A DNA stretch of 64,000 nt from contig JAPVLO010000138.1 in assembly GCA_027257055.1 (NCBI GenBank), positions 7,440,001-7,504,000 of the forward strand, written 5' to 3'. Position numbers and translations under genes: made by a program. The DNA comes from Cephalopachus bancanus (lineage: Eukaryota; Chordata; Mammalia; Primates; Tarsiidae). The notes below the pieces were generated by a model. It did no database searches, was not told where the DNA came from, and saw nothing but the letters and a program-made list of their open reading frames with translations. Of the stretch, positions 45,926 through 57,860 are shown piece after piece; position 1 is the first letter of the stretch; each line of letters begins with the position of its first letter.

Positions 45926-48803
45926 TAAATTGATAACTAGAATAGAGTAGTGTCACAGCAAAATTTGTAAATGTGTAGCATAGACTTTGGGGTTAGTAGT
46001 TGGTATAACTTTTATAGAATACCAAAAACTTAAGCTAAAAATTATTAAAGGATACTTTAAAAACACAGAAATATTTTATGTAATTGCCAAGCATTCATTA
46101 AACCAATAAATTGGAATATAAGAAAGATATCTGGTGATCTTGTTGAACAAATCAGCAGGTTTCTACTAGGTGCATTTGGTAAAGTATATATTTTTTTTTA
46201 AAGGACAAGCTCAGGGGGAAATGGTCAATTCAGTTTGCAAACAAAATCGAAAGGTAATATAGAAAGCTCAGACAATCTGGAATTTATTAGACAGAAAAAT
46301 AAAAGTGTTTCCCACTTCAATAAAATATTCAATGTATTATAAATACCAGGGCTAGAAAATCAAGATCATGCCTAATAAATGTAATTGGACACATAGATCA
46401 AATCAAAGGTGCTCTAGCCGTCACCTCTAAAAGAATGAAAGTAATGCTTCTTGAATCTGGTTCTCCCGGAAGTAAACGAGCAGTCAAGAATTTAGGTTCA
46501 AGTGGTTTATGAAGGAGTGCTTCTAGGAAACAGCAGCAAGAGAATGTAGGATGTAGGATAAAGGAATAGATAAAATCAAGCAGATTTTAAGTAAACCAAA
46601 CAATTTTAAGCGTCAGACTCAGCCTGATGCCAGGGTAACTCTTTGTGTACAAATCAGCAAGTCAAAATTTGCCCCTTCTTAAGGGAAAACATTGAATTGA
46701 TTTTTATGTGCTGCTGAAATCTGAGGCAGTTGTACCAGACTGTTTTAGATAAAACTGATTGATACATTTATTTCAAAATTTGATATCTTGAGATATCAAT
46801 TCTGCCCCACAATGTGTCAACCAAAGCCAAAGCACAAATGGATTTATAGTCTTTGAATCTCCTAGTAGCAAATGTCAGCATTCTGACACTCTCCTACCCT
46901 CGTTATAACGTTATTGAAATAATTAAGAGGAAGTACGATGGTTTGGATAGGCATGGAAGATCATATTTCTCCTGCACCAAATCGTAACTTCTCCCACTTC
47001 TGTAGTCTCTATGATTTTTGCTTCCGTTTATCTTGTTTGGAGCAGAGACTTAGGCTGGTCCAACCCTACTCAACTCCACAGTTCTGGGCTTGTAGCCATT
47101 TGGTGATTGCAGTCCTCAGTCAGTGAGTACATTCAGTGATGTTTTTTAAAAAATACTGTTTTGTGTGAGGTTAAATATAACTCATTTAGCACTTCACTGA
47201 AGTCTAAATATAGCTGCTTGAAACCCTAATATTCTAAATTTTTCTGAGAGTCCTGCTTGATATAGGATAGTATGATTCAATAAAGCCCATAATTGTTGTA
47301 TTTGTCATGACCAATCATAGCCATCATTATAACTATGCATGATTTCATTAAATATATCATTTAATGCAGCTTCTAAATATGTTTATAGTCTTTTATTTGT
47401 ACTACATCAATATTTTTAAGCCACATGGAAAATGTTAAATACTCCAACAATTCAAGTGATAAATGTCAGTGTCATGTAGTAGGATTATAGGAGTGTTAGT
47501 AGCATTGAGTGGTGTGATTCAGGATTTATTTTGTACTTGATATAGACAGGGTATGCTAAAGGATTAATGGTAAGGTATGAAAGCAAGGATCCAAGTATGA
47601 ATATAAGTGTTTCTTTTTCTCTCTGACAGCTGAAAGAAGGGAGTTTCCATATTCTGAGATCGGGAAAGGTTACAGATGGAATGGGTTTGGTGGATAAAAC
47701 AAGAAGTTTAGTTCTGGACATGTTATGTTTGAGAAATGTGATGTACTTCCCAAGTGGGAATAATGAGTACACAGTTGGATCTGAAGAGAAAGGTCCTGAT
47801 GAAAACAAAATTTTGCCATAATACACTGTTAGATGACATTTACCATTGTAAAACAATGATATTTGCAGTTATTTTGGACCTTAAGCCTCATTCTCGCAGG
47901 TCATATTCATGCTTGTCATTCCGAAGCATTCTGAGATCTCATTCCAGTTATGGATCAAATAGTCACAAAAGGTGATTGGTTTTAAGAACGGTATGCATTC
48001 TCCTTACTAAGAGACAACCCTAGTTGAAGTTATTATATCGTGTTCAACAGGGAGTATTCGTTTTCTCAGAACATTGTTCTTAAAAGTATTGGTGAATTTA
48101 TAAATTCTCTCTGGAATAAAAGAAAACCAGTACCTGCAAAACAGCAGGTCTACCAAAATTGATAGTTCTAAGATGTCTTTAATGCATAATATTCCTCATA
48201 AACTGAGCTTCAAGAAAACATTGATTTTGACCTTAAAATGTTTTTATGGTCTGTTTATAAATTCTAAGCACAGTTACTGTTTTGGAGCAGACAAAATATC
48301 AATAATTTATGCTGTTATATTAATATAACTTTCACCTGTATTTTAATGATTTAAAGTTTTATATCCAGAGAAATATGATCCATCTGTCATTTATTTTAAC
48401 GTTGTCTGAATATCTTTCACTTTATTATATCTTCATATGCCAAAGAGTAATAATCAACCCCAAAATTTAATTTCATCATTAAAACTCAAAATTATGATTC
48501 TTACCAACTTCAGGTAATTGACAGATCAACAATATTAAAGTCAATTCATGATGACAATATACCCTTGGTAACAAATAACTGAAACAAAATTCCCTAAGCA
48601 TTCCATAGGCTATTGATTATGAAACTCTGAAACAATCTTAAGGTTAAACATTGTTAAAAATGAGGGGATAGATTATTTCTTTTTTGTGGTGCATCTCGAT
48701 GTTTTCCATGTGGTAATATTCTTTGTGAACCTAAAAAGTTTTTGAGATTTATTTGGATGTAATTTTTAGCACACACTTTAGGGGGAAAAATTCTCTAGAT
48801 ACG
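45926..48803. other. unassigned, no gene supported
   Basis: About 2.9 kb of AT-rich unique-looking DNA. Open frames such as 47485-47856 (minus) have no recognisable domain and are overlapped by frames on the opposite strand. Confidence 0.4.
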
Positions 48804-49163
48804 TACTGTTGATGTTTTAAAAAATTATTATAATGTAAAGATGTTGGGTACAAGTCAGGATTAGGTAAATAAGTAATCTATGTGCAGGTGAAGTTTGGAC
48901 CTCCAATGGATTCTCACGTGCCCTGGTATAGGACCAGGTACACTTTGTGTTGTTATGTGCTCCCCTTCCCTCCCTAGCAGTGTCTAGTGACTGCCGATTC
49001 CTCCATTGTGCTACTGTGATTAAAGTTCAGGTCCTACTTATGAGTCTACCTACATGAGGTATACAGATATTTGCTTCTGTGATAGATCACTAAGTATGAT
49101 TGTCTCCATCTCCATCCAATTTTCTGTGAAGTCCATGATTTTGTCCTTCTTCCTGGTAATATT

Positions 49164-49214
49164 CCATCATGTATATGTACCACATTGTACCATCATGTAT
49201 ATGTACCACATTGT
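49164..49214. repeat. 26-bp tandem duplication inside the L1
   Basis: CCATCATGTATATGTACCAC followed by ATTGTA is repeated at 49164 and 49190, the second copy complete to ATTGT. Confidence 0.92.
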
Positions 49215-49904
49215 CTTTATCCAGTGTACTTTTGATGAACAGTAGGGTTGGTTTCATTTTGCTATTTTGAAGAGTGAGGCAATAAATATGCATGTGCAGG
49301 TGTCTTTTTTTGTAGAACTATTTGTGTTCCTCTTGGTATATTCCCAAAAGGGGGATTGCTGGATCATATGGAGGGTCAACTTCTAGTTCCTTTAGAAATC
49401 ACCACTCTGTTTTCCATAGAGGTTGGACTAATTTGCATTCTCACCAACAGTGTAGGAGCGTCTCCTTTTCTCTACACCCCCATCAGCATCTGTTTTTTTT
49501 TTTTAAATTTATTAATGGTGGCCATTCTTACTGGCATTAGATGGTATCTCAGTGTGGTTTTGATTTGCGTTTCTCTGATGATTACCAAGGCTGAGCATTT
49601 TTTTTCATTTATCTGTTGGCTGCTCATATGAGAAGTATCTATTCATGTCCTCTGCTCATTTTTTAATTTGGCTGTTTGTTTTTTCTTTTTGACTCACTGA
49701 GTTCCTTGTAGATTCTGGGTGGCAGGCCTCTGTCAGATACACAGTGGGCAAAATTTTTTTTTTCCCATTCTGTGGGTTGTCTTTCTACCTTTTGATGGTG
49801 AAAGTTTAGGGGTACAAAATCAATGTGCAAAAGACAGTTGTATTTCTATAAACAAACAACAAACAGAGAATCAAATGCAAAGCACAATCCCGTTCACAAT
49901 ACAC

Positions 49905-49905
49905 A

Positions 49906-49952
<47 letters not shown>
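49905..49952. repeat. (AC)n microsatellite inside the inverted L1 segment
   Basis: About 23-24 CA units replace the A-rich text that L1 ORF2 normally has after 'CCCGTTCACAATA'. Confidence 0.93.
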
Positions 49953-49954
<2 letters not shown>

Positions 49955-50939
49955 GCATTTACCTAACCAGAAAAGTATAAGACCTTTACAACAAGAACTA
50001 CAAAACACTGCTCAAAGAAATCAAAGAAGACACAAATAAATGAAAAAATTTCCCTTGCTCATGGTTTGGAAGAATCAACATTGTCAAGATGTCCATCTTA
50101 CCTAAGGCAGATGCAATGCAATACCCCTCAAATTACCAACATTATTCTTCTCAGACCTGGAAATGGCAGTACAGAAATTCATATGGAAATAAAAAAGAGC
50201 AGGAATAGCCAAAATTATCCTCAGCAAAAGGAACAAACTGAATGTATCTTCCAGACTTTAAATTCTACTATAAGACTAAATAGTCAAAACAGCCTGGTAC
50301 TGGCACAAGAACAGGAACATAGACCAATGGAACAGGACTGAGATTCTTGAAACAAAAATTCATTCGCTTAACCAACTCATCTTCAGCAAAGCCATTAATA
50401 ACAACCACTGGGAGGTAGAAGAACTAATTAACAAATGGTGCTGGCTGACCACCAAAAACTGGCTGACCACATGCAGAAGAATGAAACAGGACCCCTACCT
50501 ATCACAATATACAAAAATCAACTCTAAATGGATCAAAGACCTAGACATAAAACATTAAACTATAAGAACTGTAGAAGAAAATGCAAGGAACACTCTTGTG
50601 CATATTGGAGTAGGTAAACAATTCTTGATGAAATCCCCAAACACATATGTCATAAAAGATAATGTGGGCCTCATCAAACATACTGTTGATTATATGTATT
50701 TTGTAATCATATTACTGAAGCAAAGGCAGGTTCAAAATTTTATACCAGATCTGAAATAAATTTAATATTATTAGGAATGGTATTCACATTTCTAAAAAGC
50801 ACTAAAGCTGTATATGGAGCTTTAAATAATCTCTCAAACCTCTAAGATTAAATTAGAAGAATAACTTATGATGAATAAGATCAGATAACCAAAAATGGAA
50901 GTAGTTAGCATTATTGATTTGTAGTTTTATACCATATTC

Positions 50940-51130
50940 TAAGGAATTTATATATATTAACACATTTAATTATTATATGTTGTACATATTATTGTCACTC
51001 CATTTACCCAAGAGAAAACAGAGACTCACAAATATTACCAGACTTCAAACATCTAGTAAATGGCAGACCTGGGAATTGAACCAGCAGCAATAGGCTCCAA
51101 GATACTTGCTTTTTACTTCTATCACATACT
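50940..51130 (-). mobile_element. MIR SINE, antisense
   Basis: 'CATTTACCCAAGAGAAAACAG', 'AGACTCACAAATATTACCAG', 'CATCTAGTAAATGGCAGACC', 'GGGAATTGAACCAGC' and 'CTATCACATACTGCC' follow the reverse-complement MIR order very well. Confidence 0.85.
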
Positions 51131-52078
51131 GCCTTTTTAGCTATAGATACATGGCACATAAATTAAATAGACGGAACAACTGATGATAAAGAAAATCAGA
51201 TGAAATAGATGGCAGAGAGAAAGAGAGAGAGGTGCTTTCTGAAGGACCATGAGTGTGAAATTAGTTAAATATAGAAAGATACCAAACGTAGACAAAGATT
51301 TTTATCAACAAAAGGGGAAAAGGGTAAATAATTGTTGGGAATAAGGAGACAAGGGAAAGATTTATGATCAGTGCTCAGAATATCACAATGAAACAGAGTT
51401 CATGCTTTTGAACTCCATATGCTGTATGTCTCTTTAATGGACTATAGTACTAGGTTGTCACAAAATATCAATAAACATTTGAATCCTATAATTCCTTCTC
51501 TTAGCTCTAATTGCATAAATTAATTTAGTCATTAATTTCATATTTAATATTTATTAATCCAGACACTGTTTCATGTGCCTTATCTATAGTGAAGATCTAG
51601 GCAAACTAAGTAGAATTTCTAGAATATCCTACTGTTCATGGAATGGTTGGAAAATGTATGTCCTTCCTCCCTTGAGCCCACCTGATAGCCATTAAATAAA
51701 GATTTAGAGGTATTCATCCAGATAAGAAGAAGGACACATTTCTGATAATATTTCTGGATCTGAGTTAAATAATAAGAACATGAGGGGAAGCATCAGAAAT
51801 TAGTCCTTCCAGGCATAAATGCCTTCAACCATGCCTTAATTTCCAGAAAGATCCCTAGAGCCTTTGAAAACTCAAAAGAGACTGAGATCTTACTCACACT
51901 CCCTTCAGAGATAAGAGATTATGATGTAATAAAGAATTGTCATTATTTTCCTTAAGCCTGTTGACAAAGGGCCGATTATCTTAAGAGTGGGAGAGGACAA
52001 AGATAGAGGAAAGAAGTGAAAGCGATTCTACATCTCAAGTTACTTTTAATGCCCAAATATTTCTGGGGTCGGTTTTAA

Positions 52079-52133
<55 letters not shown>

Positions 52134-53609
52134 AGATAGTGTACATCTTTAACTAACAGACTACTCAACTCCACATCATTTCCCAATAATTTGCTACATA
52201 TTAGGAAGAAAACTTTGAGCTTGCAAAATTTTATAACTGAACAAGAGTGTCGTCTTGATTTGGGTAAAGACTACACTGTTTCCCTGATTGATGCAGAAAT
52301 AAATAGAAGTAAAAATAACAGTGATTGGCATAAAACTCTCTGGGGTTTCACTTTACTGCTGGGAAAAAAATAGGAGTGGTCACAACCTTGGGTTGACTCC
52401 AAAGCTGGAGATAGGGAGATGAATTGGATCGATGCCCATTTCACGTCTGACAGAAGGGGAGAAAAAAATTATCTCAGGCAAAATTGACACTAAGCAGATG
52501 GAAACCGTGGAGTGAAGTGTTTCATCTTGGAGCATAGTGGTGTCAGTTTGGCCAAATCAAAGCCCCGGTGTTGCTAGCAGCAGCATGGGAGATAATGGCA
52601 AGACCATACCTATAATCATCTCTTGTACCCATCTCTAGACACCATGGAAGTATCTACTAAGTATTTATTCTGATAAGGGTCACTTTAGTGACATTTTTAT
52701 AGTGTCATGTAGCTAAAAAAGAAAAAATAAAGTTTGTAATGTTTACTCAGTGCAATTTATAAATACATTTTTTTATTATTCCAGGAAATTGGGAAGCTTG
52801 GTATTTAGTAAGCACAATTTGCGAAAAACTGTTTTTCTTAGAAATACTTTTAATCATTAAAATATGTACAGATTTGTAAATGTAGACAGTGAATTTAAAT
52901 CATCTGAAGATTTTGCAAGAGAGCATGGGTTTCCTAAATATTCTTCATGCCACTTCCTCACCTTATCTTATAGTAAATAGAGTTTTATTTTATAAGAACA
53001 TTCACTTTATCTGTACCAACTCCATAAAATAATATCAAATTGATTTCTGTCTTGAATTTCTACCATGTTTTGCATTCTATGTAACTGATAGAAATTTAAC
53101 AATAACCCAGGGTTATATTTTGCACTCAATAGGTCTGGCATAGAAAGAGTTGAAAGTTTTGCAGTCTTGTTAGCTCTCAGAATCTAGATCATAAATGTTT
53201 ATTTTACAGTGATTTTGGCAAATCTAGTTACAGGTACTATAGTGGAAATATCTTAAGCATAGCATAAGTGGATTTAACAGGTATCATTATTAAAATATTA
53301 CAAAATATCTAACAAATTATAAGAAACGTTTTCATTATCTGAAAAGGATTCATTCTTATTTATGCACGAAATATTTGTGCTTTCATCTGTGCATTAAAGT
53401 TTATATTAATACATTTATTACACACATTTATTGAGCAGAGAAAGTACTAGGTATTTTACTGTGTCCTGAATTTAAACAAGGGTGAATGGTAGACAGTAAT
53501 TGTTCTGAATTCAGTGTGGAAGACAAGAAATATAATATTCTGGTTAAAATCCTGTAGAATATCATTTCATATTAGCCTGTGTTCAACGGGGCAAGAATAA
53601 TTTGTGTCC
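51131..53609. other. unassigned, with one microsatellite
   Basis: Unique-looking DNA. Only the (AC)n at 52082-52128 stands out. Confidence 0.4.
52082..52128. repeat. (AC)n microsatellite
   Basis: About 23 uninterrupted AC units between TTTTAAACAT and TAAACAG. Confidence 0.95.
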
Positions 53610-53840
53610 AAATTCTGACTTAGACATTTTCTAATTTTGTGGCTCACATGATGTTATTTGAACTGTTTAAACTCTAGTCCCCTCTTCTTTTGAAGAAGTT
53701 TCTCTACTCTTAAATAGTGATAATAATATCACTTAGCATATAGGGTTTAAAGATTAGATGAAATAGTATGTGTAAATTATAAAGCTACTAGTCTATGAGC
53801 TATATGTTCTTAATAGTTCATACAAAATAAGACTCCAGAT
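53610..53840 (+). mobile_element. MIR SINE
   Basis: 'TGACTTAGACATTTTCTAATTTTG', 'GAACTGTTTAAACTC', 'TAGTGATAATAATATCACTTAGC', 'GATTAGATGAAATAGTATGTG' match the MIR middle and 3' order with strong decay. Confidence 0.65.
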
Positions 53841-53987
53841 ACACAGTAATCAATTCAAATATAGTAATTATTCTGATTGGTTTTACCACCATTACCTTGG
53901 AATGAAAGTATACATATATATTGCTACTTTACTGTTTTAAAAGCAAAAGATTGATAACATTGAAAACTAAAATTAAAGCAGCAACTA

Positions 53988-54315
53988 GAGCCGGGCTTGG
54001 TGGCTCAGCCTGTAATCCTGTGCTTTGGGAGGCTGAGGTGAGTGAATTGCCTGAGCCCGTGGGTTCGAGACCCACCTGGGCAACTTGGTGAGACATCATC
54101 TCTACAATAAATCAAAAAACTAGTTAGGTGTGGTAGTGTGTGCCTGTAGTTCCAGCTACTTGGAAGGCTGAGGCGGAAGGATCACCAGAGCCCAGCAGGT
54201 CGAGGCTGCGGTGGCCGGGAGCGGCTACTGCACTCCAGTCTGGGTGACAGAGTGAGACTTCAACTAAAAAAAACCATAAAACAACAACAACAACAAAAAA
54301 AAAAAACAAAAAGCA
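53988..54315 (+). mobile_element. Alu SINE with 13-bp TSD and long A-rich tail
   Basis: Starts GCCGGGCTTGGTGGCTCAGC (from about 53990) and ends with a mixed A/AAC tail (ACAACAACAACAAC). Flanks AAAGCAGCAACTA (53975-53987) and AAAGCAGCAGCTA (54316-54328) are a 13-bp TSD with one mismatch. Left-arm spacing and GGTTCGAGAC B-box-like motif match the other young dimers, though CGCG has decayed to TGTG. Confidence 0.94.
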
Positions 54316-54328
54316 AAAGCAGCAGCTA

Positions 54329-55629
54329 ATCAAAAAGGTAAGTCAATATATATGTAAAGCAATAGATAATATAAGATAGGAAGCCCTGTTCTTATCCAAG
54401 ACAGCACAAAGTCTCTTTAGCTAATGTTGCTCATTTGTGCTTTTGGCTTTGAAATCTTTTCACATCACCCTCCTTTTAATCTACAATAAATTTATATACA
54501 CCGATGCTCAAAACTTAGATGGTCTCAATTGTGTTTGAAAAACACAATTTATTGGAAGCCATAAAATATTTCCCCATCTTTTGGTTAGAAGAATGATATT
54601 TGAATTAATTCTGCCTATTAGCATGTGTTTGATTTTTTTAAAGTATTATCAACACAAAAGGAATATATTTATGTTTATTTATATTTTTTCATATGTTCAC
54701 ACATACTAGATTATTGCCTAAAATTAAAAATCTGTTGTGTTTCACATCATGAAATTTATTCTGAAAGTTGATATCTTTCAGAAATTCTGAAAGTTGATAT
54801 CTCTTCTTTAATACCTTTACTCAATGAAACTTCAGTGTTTACTTTTAAAACTCACATAAGATCTATGAAAATCTCTTTAAAAATAAGTGAGAAGGGAACA
54901 AAGATCAATAGCAACAACAGTCCTCTCTGGGATGAAAAATTACAGTGAAATGTCGAGCTACTTGGATACTTGTTTAAGCAATCTTTCCTGCCCATTAGAT
55001 GTAATCTGAGCATACATTAGAGGTTCATCACCTCTTTTAAAGAAAACACGCATCATGCAAAAAGAGCTGATATTTCCTAGGCATCACAAAGCATAGAATT
55101 AGGCCTGGGATATGTTAATTCTTATTGGGTTGCAAGTTACCAAAACCAAGGCATTTAGCAGGAGATGACAAAGATAACGCCACTAGTCTAAGGAAATAAT
55201 GCACAGACCAAGCTTCAATACTTCCCTGTTTTAGGTACTCTGTTCAAAATTTCAAATTACCAAGAAAGAGACTGGAGGAGACTATGGCAGCAGTATGCCG
55301 CTGGGTCATTTTCTCACAAACTGGAGTCTTGGTCATATTAACACAGATGGAGCTGCCAGAGGAACCACGGATATTTATCAAAGGAAGAAAGGGAAACTAT
55401 AAAACCCCAAGAAGCTGTGCTAAATGGCAGTTAAAATAGAGTTGGTGATGCTCAACAACTGATATATTTTTCCATCATCAATCTAAGAGCAAGAATTTTA
55501 AAAGTTGGTACATATAGAAAAAGAATTTCTCTTCTGCAGACCTCAGGTCCCATGAATTTCAAGAAGGTATCCCATGAGGTTCTATCCAAGTACTGAAATA
55601 AAGTAATGGTTAAATATTTGGTACATGTA
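54329..55629. other. unassigned stretch with a short tandem duplication
   Basis: A 26-bp unit beginning ATTCTGAAAGTTGATATCT is repeated at 54758 and 54784 (1.8 copies). No other feature recognised. Confidence 0.45.
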
Positions 55630-56065
55630 TTAGAATACTGGTCAGGTTGCTTTAAATAAAGTTAATGTACTAGTTGCTTCAAACAAATAGAAATTTATTT
55701 CTTTCTGTTAAAGTCCAACAGTAAGTGGATTAGTCATAGTAGAGTGGTACTTTCATCCTCAACATGTACCTTTTATGTCAGAAACCAATCAAGCTACTCC
55801 CATTATTATCGCCTGCCAGACAAGAAGAAGAAAAAAAAAACAAAAAAGAAGCAGATATTTATCCCTTTTGAAGGAAAAATCTAATGATGGCTCAAAACAT
55901 GTTTGTTCCTTTCTACTAATGAGAACTTAGTTAAACATCTACACCCAGATACATGAGAGGCTGAGAAATGTAGTGTTTAGCATGGGCAACCATGTGGCCA
56001 ATTATAACAGTTACTGTGGAAAAATGGAAGACTAGATATTAATGGACAACAAACAATCTGTCACC
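55630..56065. repeat. common mammalian interspersed repeat, family not named
   Basis: 'AGAAATTTATTTCTTTCTG', 'AAAGTCCAACAGTAAGTGG' and later 'GAGGCTGAGAAATGTAGTGT' and 'GGGCAACCATGTGGCC' follow the order of a widespread old mammalian repeat. I recognise the pattern but not its exact name. Confidence 0.5.
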
Positions 56066-57607
56066 AAGCTTTTAAGAAGCTGAGAAATGAGGCCAGTAAG
56101 ATAAATTAAGGATGGGAAATTTAACCAGAATATAGCAAGAACAGAAGTACGAAAACTGCTAATTCTCAAATAATCAATGCGGCATGAAATTTTTAAAATA
56201 CAAAGCTGGCAATAAAATTTGTAATTCAAATCATAATTCAAAGTCCTAGAGGGAACCTAAAATTGTCTGAAATTTCTTTTGACTCTGAAGAATGGTAGAA
56301 AAAAATAGGGTTTTGACCTGGCTGTGACACTTATGGCAAAAAAGCAAATAAATTCAAAAGCTGCAAATACAGACCCGGTTTTTAAAAATTATTTTTCTTC
56401 AATTTTGTCTTTAAAGGATACTACTTCTTAAAGATTATGGTTATAGAATTTAATTTAACTTTTGAAAGAAAATATAGTATAATGATGCATTAAACCTTAA
56501 TTTTGAAGTGAATTCCTCATTTATTTCCAATTCAGTAAACTTAATTTAAGTTCATTAAAGTGCACTTAAAAATAGATTTCAACAACTTTAAATTTTTGAA
56601 ACAACATGATTCATTGTTTTATAAATAAATATTGAATATAGTGGAATATATTTTTAAATGCTAGTAAAATTTAAAATATCCTGAAATGATCACTTGCTTT
56701 TAAAAAAAATTTAGACTTTATATACAAAAACTTTATTATATAATATGCAATATACATAGGAGAGAAAGAGAGACTCTATACATGCATTTTATCTCAAATT
56801 CACCATCTATTGTTTGTCTGTGTTTTCAAACGAGCAAGCCAAAGAATCAGAATAAGTTTGTTATTGAATATATCTGTTTTTATCAATTAATCTAGTGCTT
56901 GGTTTAAAAAAAACTTGAAGCCATGGCATAAACATATTCTAAATATTGAATAAAACATATTAATACTAAAAACTTATTTAGTGTTTACCTGAAATTCAAA
57001 TTTAACTAGATGTTCTGTATTTTACATGTAGTCCTTAATACTTTCTTTCTAAGATAAGGTAACATTTCATGCATACCTAAGAGTACCTAAGAATAAGATT
57101 CAAAGTCCCTACACAAACACAGGCTTAAATAAATTCTAATGAATGCATGTTTGAAAGTTCAGTTATCTTTTATTGCTCTAAGCCCATAAATATCTTAAAA
57201 TTTCTGCATGGCTTATGACAAAACCTACTATGACCTAAGACATTTGTAACCCTTACTGAAGGCCTTCTGTCACTGTTTATATGGTTTGAAAGATTGGGTC
57301 CAAAAGTCAAGAACGATTATAAAAAAAAAAGAAGAAACCATTCCCTCCCTTCTGTAGCGAGGCTGCTCTAGCTGCCTACTGAATTACTACCCAAATTCTA
57401 AGTTTTTCTATATTTCTAGCATGGGAATCAAGCTTAGAACAAGAAAGAATGAAAAGCACGGTCTAATATTGATAAATAAAGGGTTAAGTTGCTGATCTCA
57501 GAGAGATGGAAGGATTCAGGGTTTTATAGTAAAGAAAGTTTCAGAGTTCAAAGGTCCTTGCTTTCTTAATTATCTAAACAAATTTAGGAAAGAAACAAAC
57601 AGAATTC
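56066..57607. other. AT-rich stretch, nothing recognised
   Basis: No gene or confident repeat. Confidence 0.45.
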
Positions 57608-57618
57608 AAACATGTTTT

Positions 57619-57774
57619 CGTGCCTATTTTTTTTTTTAAAAAAAAACATTATTTATTTAGAGACAAGGTATCACTATATTACTCAGGCTGATCTTGAGCT
57701 CCTAACCTCAAACGATCCTCCCACCTCCACCTCCGAAGTGCTGGGATTACAGGCATGAGCCACTGTGCCAGCTA
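57619..57774 (-). mobile_element. old Alu monomer (FLAM-like) with perfect 11-bp TSD
   Basis: Antisense single Alu arm: T/A-rich tail, 'TTATTTAGAGACAAGGTATC', 'GCTGATCTTGAGCTCCTAAC', 'AGTGCTGGGATTACAGGC', 'ATGAGCCACTGTGCC'. AAACATGTTTT flanks it at 57608-57618 and 57775-57785. It retains the ancestral CAGCACTT form (AAGTGCTGG here). Confidence 0.88.
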
Positions 57775-57860
57775 AAACATGTTTTATTGAAATTTGGCTC
57801 TGAATGCTTTTTGGGTGTAATTATTTTGGTGGTACTTGGTGTTCCTGTCAGAAACATATA

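Larger units (their letters stand above)
48814..50680 (-). mobile_element. L1: L1 insertion with 5' inversion (twin priming)
   Basis: The minus-strand part (48814 to about 49806) holds the L1 3' UTR ('AGATGTTGGGTACAAGTC') and the C-terminal end of ORF2. From about 49810 to 50680 the orientation flips to plus: 'GGTACAAAATCAATGTGCAAA', 'CCTGGTACTGGCACAAGAAC', 'AACAAATGGTGCTGGC', 'CAAAGACCTAGACATAAAAC', ending 'TGGGCCTCATCAAACA'. In ORF2 order the plus segment ends just before where the minus segment starts. A perfect 10-bp TSD TACTGTTGAT bounds the whole (48804-48813 and 50681-50690). ORFs are interrupted, so it is inactive. Confidence 0.92.

Noticed and set aside
47485..47975. Paired open frames of 123 and 73 residues
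   Set aside because: Frames on opposite strands overlap, lack domains and contain no evidence of splicing.
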